A DNA stretch of 64,000 nt, from assembly GCF_030817355.1 (NCBI RefSeq), contig NZ_JAUSZH010000001.1, positions 6,262,501-6,326,500 of the forward strand, given 5' to 3'. Below the pieces are notes generated by a model. That model searched no databases. It saw only the letters and a list, made by a program, of their open reading frames with translations, and was not told where the DNA came from. Below are positions 58,809 through 64,000 of this stretch, one piece after another (the stretch's first letter is position 1; every line of letters starts with the position of its first letter). The translations under genes and the position numbers were made by a program. Origin of the DNA: Streptomyces sp. V1I1. Its GTDB lineage: Bacteria; Actinomycetota; Actinomycetes; Streptomycetales; Streptomycetaceae.

Positions 58809-59665
58809 CGCTGCTCCTCGTGCCAGGTCTGGACGGCCAACTGGTAGTCGTGCTCGCCGGTGCCGGACAGGAAGCGCTCGGCGAATTCGGGCCAGGGGGT
58901 GGCCGCGTACAGCTTCTGGAAGATCTCGTCCCGGTCGTAGTCGGGGGCGCATGAGGTGAAGTGCGCGCCGTTCGGGGTCTCGACCACGCCGGTGACGGAG
59001 TGTCGGCTCACCAGCAGGGTCTGCGGGGCGGCGTCCTTGGTGAGCTCGGCGGTCTCCACCAGCTGCTCGCAGCAGACGTATGCGGCGTCGGCGGCCTCGC
59101 AGAACAGATCGTCGAAGTACGGGTCGGGTCCCAGATACTGGCCGTTGCCGAGCCGGTCCGCGCGATTCAGGTGGACCAGCGCCGCGTCCATCCGCAGGGC
59201 CGGTACGGCGACGAACTCCTCGCGGGCTTCCTCCTCCTCGTACGGCGAAGTCACCGTGCGCAGCCCGGGGTTGACCCGCATCACGTCGGAGCCGATGCCC
59301 GCCCGTACCGGGAGGAACGGCAGCCGGTTGGCGGCGGCGTGCAGCCCCCACATGAACATCGCCTCGTCGATCTCGGTGAGGGCGAAGTCACCGCGCTCGC
59401 GGGCTGCGCGGTAGTGCGGTTCGAGCGGGATCGAGTCGAGGGTGACGAAGGCCGTGACGAGCTTGCGGATCCGGCCGGCGGCGGCGAGGAGGCCGATGTC
59501 GGGGCCGCCGTACGAGACCACGGTGAGATCAGTGATCTCGGAGCGGAGCAGTGCCCGCACCAGCGCCATGGGCTTCCGGCGCGAACCCCAGCCGCCGATG
59601 CCGATCGTCATTCCGCTGCGGAGGCGGCCCACGACCTCTTCGGGTGTCATCGTCTTGTCGGTCAC
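58805..59665 (-). CDS. ipdA: IpdA-like subunit of the ring C-opening hydrolase
   Basis: A 286-residue partner of IpdB, of the CoA-transferase alpha-subunit fold. The N-terminal glycine loop is TIGIGGWGSRRKPMALVRAL, followed by DLTVVSYGGPDIGLLAAAGR, then RGDFALTEIDEAMFMWGL and MDAALVHLNRADRLGNGQYLG. These agree with Rv3551-type proteins rather than with acetoacetate CoA transferases. GTG start overlapping the echA20 stop, so echA20-ipdA-ipdB-ipdC is one translationally coupled operon. Confidence 0.88.
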   Translation of the reverse strand: MTDKTMTPEEVVGRLRSGMTIGIGGWGSRRKPMALVRALLRSEITDLTVVSYGGPDIGLLAAAGRIRKLVTAFVTLDSIPLEPHYRAARERGDFALTEIDEAMFMWGLHAAANRLPFLPVRAGIGSDVMRVNPGLRTVTSPYEEEEAREEFVAVPALRMDAALVHLNRADRLGNGQYLGPDPYFDDLFCEAADAAYVCCEQLVETAELTKDAAPQTLLVSRHSVTGVVETPNGAHFTSCAPDYDRDEIFQKLYAATPWPEFAERFLSGTGEHDYQLAVQTWHEEQR

Positions 59666-60444
59666 GACTGCTGGTCCTCCTTGCCGAAGGGGGCTTTGCC
59701 GAAGGTGCCCTTGCCGAAGGTGTCGCGGACGCGGTCGGCGACCCCGCTGAGGTTGGCCTCGAAGGTGAAGCCCTGCTCGAAGCGGTAGCTGCGGCGTACG
59801 TCGACGGGGTCGATGCCATTGATGGCGGCCTTGGCCAGCCGGATGAGATTCCCGTCCTTCCGGGCGATCTCCCGCGCCAACTCTCGTGCCTCATCGGCCA
59901 GTTCAGCGCGCGGGACGACCTTCCAGACCGAGCCGTGGGCGTGCAGTTCCTGCGCGGTCGCGGTGCGCGAGGTGTAGTACAGCGCGCGCATCAGATGCTG
60001 GGGAACGAGCCGGGCGAGGTGGGTGGCCGCGCCGAGAGCGCCGCGGTCCAGCTCCGGCAGCCCGAAGGTGGCGTCGTCGGAGGCGACGATCGCGTCCGCG
60101 TTGCCGACGAGTCCGATGCCGCCGCCCAGGCAGAAGCCATTCACGGCGGCGACGACGGGCACTTCGCACTCGTACACGGCGGCGAAGGCCTCGTAGCAGC
60201 CGCGGTTCGCTCCCACCAGGGCGCTGTGGCCGACATCCTGCTGCAGCTCCTTGATGTCGACGCCCGCGTTGAAGCCGCGGCCCTCCGCGGTGAGCACGAC
60301 GCAGCGGATCTCTGGGTCGCGGCCCGCTGTCCGTACCGCGTCGGCGAGGTCGTACCAGCCTTGTACGGGAAGGGCGTTGACGGGTGGGAAGTCGACCGTG
60401 ACGACACAGATGCCTTTCTCGGGGCTTGCGGTGGAGACACCCAT
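59662..60444 (-). CDS. echA20: Enoyl-CoA hydratase-family hydrolase, EchA20-like
   Basis: A 260-residue crotonase-fold protein. The oxyanion-hole loops are AEGRGFNAGVDIKEL and VNGFCLGGGIGLVGNADAI, and FGLPELDRGALGAATHL holds the active-site acid region. EchA20 hydrolytically opens ring D of HIEC-CoA. The C-terminus carries an odd repeat, TFGKGTFGKAPFGK, encoded by three copies of a 15-bp unit. The start is set at MGVSTASPEKG; a longer frame would run through the KstR2-type operator. Confidence 0.88.
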   Translation of the reverse strand: MGVSTASPEKGICVVTVDFPPVNALPVQGWYDLADAVRTAGRDPEIRCVVLTAEGRGFNAGVDIKELQQDVGHSALVGANRGCYEAFAAVYECEVPVVAAVNGFCLGGGIGLVGNADAIVASDDATFGLPELDRGALGAATHLARLVPQHLMRALYYTSRTATAQELHAHGSVWKVVPRAELADEARELAREIARKDGNLIRLAKAAINGIDPVDVRRSYRFEQGFTFEANLSGVADRVRDTFGKGTFGKAPFGKEDQQS

Positions 60445-60464
60445 GAGCGGATCAGCTACCTTTC

Positions 60465-60484
60465 CACCAAACATTTGTTAGGTG
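60465..60484. promoter_or_regulatory. KstR2-type operator, site 2
   Basis: On the minus strand it reads CACCTAACAAATGTTTGGTG, sharing the 19-base core CCTAACAARTGTTTGGTRG with the site at 51955. It matches 8 of 10 fixed positions of the KstR2 consensus. It sits between the divergent echA20 and SDR genes, 17 bases before the latter's ATG. Confidence 0.8.
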
Positions 60485-60500
60485 AGGAAGGTAGCAGCCG

Positions 60501-61265
60501 ATGGAGCTGGACGGGAGGGTCGCCGTCGTCACGGGCGGCACGCGGGGCGTCGGCGCCGGCATCGCCCGGGCGTTCCTGCGCGCGGGCGCCAAGGTGGTGG
60601 TCTGTGCGCGAAGGCCGCCCGAAGTCCCGGTCGCCGGGGCCGAGTTCGTACCGCTTGACCTGCGTGATCCGGCCGCGGTGGGGGAGTTCTTCGCCGACGT
60701 CGTGGCGCGGCACGGGCGGCTTGACGCCCTCGTCAACAACGCGGGCGGGACGCCTTACCGGATGCTCGCCGGAGGCGAATGCGCAGACGACGCCGCCCGC
60801 CATGCCCGCGTGATCGAGCTCAACCTCACCGCGCCGCTGACCGCCTCGCTCGCCGCCCACGAGCACCTCAGGGCGTCCGGCGGGTCCATCGTGATGATCG
60901 GCAGCGTCAGCGGCGGCCGCCCCTCGCCGGGCGCGGCGGCGTACGGGGCGGCCAAAGCCGGTCTTGAGAGCCTGGCCCGCTCCATGGCCGTGGAGTGGGC
61001 ACCGGAAGTCCGCGTGAACACGCTCGTCCTCGGCATGGTCCGCACCGAACTGTCCCATCTTCACTACGGCGACGAGGAGGGCATCGCGGCGGTCGGCCGC
61101 ACGGTGCCACTCGGGCGGCTCGCCGAGCCCTCGGAGATCGGCGAAGCGGCCGTCTTCCTCGCCTCGCAGCGCGCGGCCTATGTGAGCGGAGCCTCGCTGC
61201 TCGTGCACGGGGGCGGGGAGCGCCCCGCCTTCCTCGATGCCGCAACTGTCAACAAGGAGAAGTGA
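60501..61265 (+). CDS. Short-chain dehydrogenase (Rv3549c-like)
   Basis: A 254-residue SDR. Cofactor motif VTGGTRGVGAGIARAF, then NNAGGTPYRM, IGSVSGGRPSP and catalytic YGAAKAGLESLARS. In the mycobacterial KstR2 regulon the gene divergent from echA20 is likewise an SDR (Rv3549c), whose step is not firmly assigned. The divergent layout around an operator is the same here. The next SDR gene begins two bases after its stop. Confidence 0.87.
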   Translation: MELDGRVAVVTGGTRGVGAGIARAFLRAGAKVVVCARRPPEVPVAGAEFVPLDLRDPAAVGEFFADVVARHGRLDALVNNAGGTPYRMLAGGECADDAARHARVIELNLTAPLTASLAAHEHLRASGGSIVMIGSVSGGRPSPGAAAYGAAKAGLESLARSMAVEWAPEVRVNTLVLGMVRTELSHLHYGDEEGIAAVGRTVPLGRLAEPSEIGEAAVFLASQRAAYVSGASLLVHGGGERPAFLDAATVNKEK

Positions 61266-61266
61266 G

Positions 61267-62250
61267 ATGACCGGCAGTGCCATCACGGGGGGCAACCCCC
61301 GGACCCCCGGCAGGAGCATGTGCGAGGGACGTGTCGTCATCGTCACCGGCGCCGGACGCGGTCTCGGGCGGGCCCACGCGCTCGCCTTCGCCGCCGAGGG
61401 AGCGAAGGTCGTCGTCAACGACCTGGACGTCGGCCTGGACGGGGGCTTGGGCGGGGGCTTGGGCGGGGGCTCGGGCGGGGGCTCGGGCGCGAGCCTGGAC
61501 AGGGCCGGCGGATCGAGCGGACCCGCTCAGCAGGTCGTCGACGAGATCAGGGCGGCGGGCGGCGAAGCCGTGGCGCACGGCGGCGACATCGCCACGGCCG
61601 ACGGCGCTTCGACTCTCGTCGCCGCCGCGCTGGAGACGTACGGACGGCTCGACACGCTGGTCAACAACGCGGGCTTTCTGCGCGACCGCATGCTCGTCAA
61701 CCTCGACGAGGACGACTGGGACGCCGTGATGCGGGTGCATGTGAAGGGCCACTTCCTCCCCCTCAAGCATGCCGCCGCGCACTGGCGTGCAGAGGCCAGG
61801 GCGGGGCGGCCGGTGGCGGCCCGGGTCGTCAACACCACCTCGGGCGCAGGGCTGTTGGGCAGCGTCGGCCAGGGCAACTACGCCGCAGCCAAGGCCGGGA
61901 TCATCGGCCTCACACTGGTCGCGTCGGCCGAGATGGGCCGGTACGGGGTCCAGGTCAACGCCATCGCGCCCGCGGCCCGTACGCGTATGACCGAGGCGAC
62001 CTTCGCCGGACTTGCCGCCCTGCCCGAGGACGTCTCGCCACTCGTCGTCTGGCTCGGCTCGGCCGACAGCGCCGGCGTGACCGGTCGCGTCTTCGAGGCC
62101 GAGGGCGGCCGCATCACCGTCATGGAGGGCTGGCGGCCGGGCCCCACCGCCGACAAGGGCACGCGCTGGACCCCCGCCGATGCGGGCGTCGCGGCGCTGA
62201 AGCTGCTGACCGAGGCGGAGCCGCCGCAGCCTGTGTACGGGGTGCGATAG
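61267..62250 (+). CDS. Short-chain dehydrogenase (Rv3548c-like) with Gly/Ser expansion
   Basis: A 327-residue SDR. VVIVTGAGRGLGRAHALAFAAEG begins the domain; NNAGFLRDRMLVNL, NTTSGAGLLGSVGQ and the catalytic YAAAKAG follow. Two oddities set it apart. The first 17 residues come from GGGGGGCAACCCCCGG-type repeat DNA, so MCEGRVVIVTG at 61318 may be the original start. A loop after NDLDVGLD is enlarged by GGLGGGLGGGSGGGSG, encoded by four 12-bp units. Neither hits the active site. Confidence 0.87.
   Translation: MTGSAITGGNPRTPGRSMCEGRVVIVTGAGRGLGRAHALAFAAEGAKVVVNDLDVGLDGGLGGGLGGGSGGGSGASLDRAGGSSGPAQQVVDEIRAAGGEAVAHGGDIATADGASTLVAAALETYGRLDTLVNNAGFLRDRMLVNLDEDDWDAVMRVHVKGHFLPLKHAAAHWRAEARAGRPVAARVVNTTSGAGLLGSVGQGNYAAAKAGIIGLTLVASAEMGRYGVQVNAIAPAARTRMTEATFAGLAALPEDVSPLVVWLGSADSAGVTGRVFEAEGGRITVMEGWRPGPTADKGTRWTPADAGVAALKLLTEAEPPQPVYGVR
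61440..61493. repeat. 12-bp GC-rich tandem repeat inside the SDR gene
   Basis: Four units of GGGGGCTTGGGC or GGGGGCTCGGGC in a row, in frame. The length is a multiple of three, so slippage would change the loop by four residues at a time. Confidence 0.85.
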
Positions 62251-62323
62251 CCGCGCGGACAACAGGTGAAGGTCGTACACCGCCCGCCCGCGACCCGGTT
62301 AACTTCCGGGAAATTCCGCCCAG

Positions 62324-62350
62324 TTGACATTGACCCGTCAAGTTCTACGC
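62324..62350 (+). promoter_or_regulatory. Possible promoter of the RNase gene
   Basis: TTGACA, 16 bases, then TACGCG, upstream of the secreted RNase start. The -35 word is perfect, the -10 word is poor. A second TTGACC lies one base after the first. Weak call. Confidence 0.3.
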
Positions 62351-62365
62351 GCATCAATAGTGCGT

Positions 62366-62779
62366 ATGCGAATCCCCCCACGAATCGCCACCCTCGGTGG
62401 CATCGCCGCCCTTGTCTCGACTCTCCTCATCGGCGGTCAGGCCACGGCCACCCCCACCCCCACCCCCACCCCCACGACCGCGGCCGCGGCCGCAGTCGGT
62501 GACATCTGCCACTCCGACCTCCCCTCCCAGGCGCACGACACGCTCGATCTGATCGAGTCGGGCGGGCCGTTCCCGTACCCCCAGGACGGCACGGTCTTCC
62601 AGAACCGCGAGGGCGTCCTGCCTTCGCACTCGACCGGCTACTACCACGAGTACACCGTCAAGACTCCGGGCTCCTCCAACCGCGGCGCCCGCCGCATCGT
62701 CACGGGTGACTCGGTCCAGGAGGACTACTACACCGCCGATCACTACGCCTCGTTCGACCTCGTCGACTACGGCTGCTGA
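62366..62779 (+). CDS. Secreted guanyl-specific ribonuclease, RNase Sa-like
   Basis: A 137-residue preprotein. A signal peptide (ATLGGIAALVSTLLIGGQATA) and a Thr-Pro run (PTPTPTPTT) precede a mature domain of about 90-95 residues of the microbial RNase (N1/T1) family. The RNase Sa catalytic residues map with constant offset: Glu95 in YYHEYT, Arg106, Arg110 in ARRIVTG and His126 in DHYASF. The disulfide pair is Cys48 and Cys137. GGPFPYPQDGTVFQNREGVLP is near-identical to RNase Sa. It cleaves RNA after guanosine outside the cell. Confidence 0.95.
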   Translation: MRIPPRIATLGGIAALVSTLLIGGQATATPTPTPTPTTAAAAAVGDICHSDLPSQAHDTLDLIESGGPFPYPQDGTVFQNREGVLPSHSTGYYHEYTVKTPGSSNRGARRIVTGDSVQEDYYTADHYASFDLVDYGC

Positions 62780-62865
62780 GCCGGCATCCTCCGTTCTCCG
62801 CCCCGTGAGCAGGACCCATGTGATCGACGGGGCGGAGGTCGCCGGCCGGCGACTTCGCCGTTGGG

Positions 62866-64000
62866 TCAGCGGTGGCGCGGCGCGGTCTGTTCGAGCCGCC
62901 GCCTGAGCTTCTCGTCGTGTACATGGCGTACGGCGTCGGCTGCCGTGTCGCGGGCGTACCCGTCGGGGTCCTCGTTCGCGAGAATCCGCGCCAATGCCGG
63001 TGCGGCGCGCGGATCCTGACGTATCGCCAGGCCTCGGGCCGCCTCCGCCGCGGTCTCCGCGTCGCGGTCGCCGAGCCGCGCCGCCAGCGCCTCGCGTATC
63101 TCGGCCGTATCCGCGTCCACGCCCGCGAGCGCCGTGGTCGCCCAGTCCCTGACATGCGCGTCCGCGTCCCGGCTCAGCGCGATCAGCGCCTCGATGCCCT
63201 CCGCGTGGTCGCCCGGCACAAGCCCGAACAGCGAGAGCGCCACCTGGTTGCGCACCTCCGCGTCCGGGTGGCCGGCATGCCGCAGTATCTCCGGCAGCGC
63301 GGCCACGTCCCCGTGGTGACCGAGACCGAGGACGACCGCCTGGATCAGCTCGGGCTCCCGCGCCTCGCGGGACAGCTCGCGCAGCAGGGGCAGCGCGCGG
63401 GCGGCGAACGGCCGCCGGGTGTCCTGTCCGGCCGACTCGCCCGGAGCCTTCGACCCCAAACGTGAACCCGGCCCCGACCCCGACCCTGAACCCGGGCTCG
63501 CGAAGCCCAGTTGCGCCAGCACATCCGCCGCGAACGCCTGCCGCATCGGGTCGTCGCTCGCGCACCACGCGGACGCCGCCTGGAAGGTCTCCTCGTCGCC
63601 GCGGCCCCACAGCGCCAGCACCGACTCGATCCAGTCGTCCTGCTCGGGGTCCCCGCAGCGCAGGGCCCGCTCGGCGAGCTTCGCGTACGGCGTCCGGACC
63701 CCCAACTCCCCTTCGAGCAGCGTCACGATCGCCGCGTGGCCGGTCTGCTGCTCATTGCCCGCGAACAGCGTGCCGTCCCGCAGCAGCTCGACGACGACGG
63801 TCACCCCGCCGTCCTCCTCGATCCGGTGCGCCACCGCCTCGTACCCCTCGTCCTTCGCGAACGCACGGAACAGCCCCTCGCGCAGCTCCCGCTCCACATC
63901 CCGTACGAGCCACTGCCGGGCCTCCGCGAGTGCCGCCTCCTTCGCGGCGGCGCCGTGCCGCAGCAGGGCCCGTACGGTCGACGGGGAGCCGCGGCGGGCG
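62866..64000 (-). CDS. HEAT-repeat protein, N-terminus beyond the window
   Basis: A protein open through the right-hand edge. The visible 378 residues begin with an ankyrin-like stretch (GSPSTVRALLRHGAAAKEAAL), then helical HEAT repeats: PLLRELSREAREPELIQAVVLGLGHHGD, LPEILRHAGHPDAEVRNQVALSLFG, LIALSRDADAHVRDWATTALAG, LAARLGDRDAETAAEAARGLA and LARILANEDPDGYARDTAADAV. A low-complexity Gly-Ser insert (SPGSGSGSGPGSRLGSK) separates the parts. It probably serves as a protein-binding scaffold; partners are unknown. Confidence 0.82.
   Translation of the reverse strand, partial: ARRGSPSTVRALLRHGAAAKEAALAEARQWLVRDVERELREGLFRAFAKDEGYEAVAHRIEEDGGVTVVVELLRDGTLFAGNEQQTGHAAIVTLLEGELGVRTPYAKLAERALRCGDPEQDDWIESVLALWGRGDEETFQAASAWCASDDPMRQAFAADVLAQLGFASPGSGSGSGPGSRLGSKAPGESAGQDTRRPFAARALPLLRELSREAREPELIQAVVLGLGHHGDVAALPEILRHAGHPDAEVRNQVALSLFGLVPGDHAEGIEALIALSRDADAHVRDWATTALAGVDADTAEIREALAARLGDRDAETAAEAARGLAIRQDPRAAPALARILANEDPDGYARDTAADAVRHVHDEKLRRRLEQTAPRHR

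Noticed and set aside
60445..60474. Longer EchA20 start beginning MFGGKVADPL
   Set aside because: It would place the coding sequence inside the KstR2-type operator and promoter. Homology begins only after the downstream ATG.

Overview
The window is GC-rich actinobacterial DNA with heavy GTG start use, stop/start overlaps of the ATGA or GTGA type, and gene orders typical of Streptomyces: dnaE followed by his and trp genes, the HGxxPAAW small protein, TIGR02234, and lgt downstream of trpA. I place it in a Streptomyces-like chromosome. I saw no tRNA, rRNA, CRISPR array, transposase or phage gene.

Layout. 1-16.4 kb is housekeeping: a PhoD-type phosphatase (cut by the edge), a membrane-anchored DsbA-like protein, a DUF2252 protein, dnaE with a textbook terminator, a NYN-domain protein, an ABC exporter pair, a 24-codon gene for ribosomal protein bL37, ybaK, a Lon-substrate-binding-domain protein and two proteins of unknown role. 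16.6-32.5 kb is the histidine/tryptophan block: hisD-hisC-hisB, a tandemly duplicated small ORF, a small membrane protein, hisH-priA-ridA-hisF, then hisI-trpE and trpC-trpM-trpB-trpA, followed by a second DsbA-like protein and lgt. No trpF is present, which fits PriA serving both pathways.

32.6-40.4 kb is a tightly overlapping minus-strand operon of seven genes: four divergent ADP-ribosylglycohydrolase-family proteins, a ribokinase, a family III CoA transferase and a CitE-like CoA lyase. It reads like a route that releases ribose from a ribosylated carboxylic acid, phosphorylates the sugar, then activates and cleaves the acid. This is inference. 40.6-49.8 kb holds a VIT1/CCC1 transporter, gltB-gltD, a VWA protein, a HutD-like protein and a PPOX-fold flavoprotein.

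49.8-62.3 kb contains genes matching the KstR2 regulon of mycobacteria and rhodococci, which degrades steroid rings C and D: two acyl-CoA dehydrogenases, an IpdF-like SDR, a KstR2-like TetR regulator, a FadA6-like thiolase, IpdC, IpdB, IpdA, EchA20 and two further SDRs. Two near-identical KstR2-type operators lie in the two divergent promoter regions. The set is split by a cold-shock gene with a structured leader, a DEAD-box helicase and a broken SRPBCC gene. The window ends with a secreted guanyl-specific RNase of the RNase Sa family and a partial HEAT-repeat protein.

A recurring theme is short GC-rich, hairpin-forming repeat DNA. It lies between genes (12.1, 28.1 and 56.7 kb), where one copy has 22-bp terminal inverted repeats. 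It also lies inside reading frames: trpE, the first ADP-ribosylglycohydrolase gene, the trpM 3' end and the start of one SDR.
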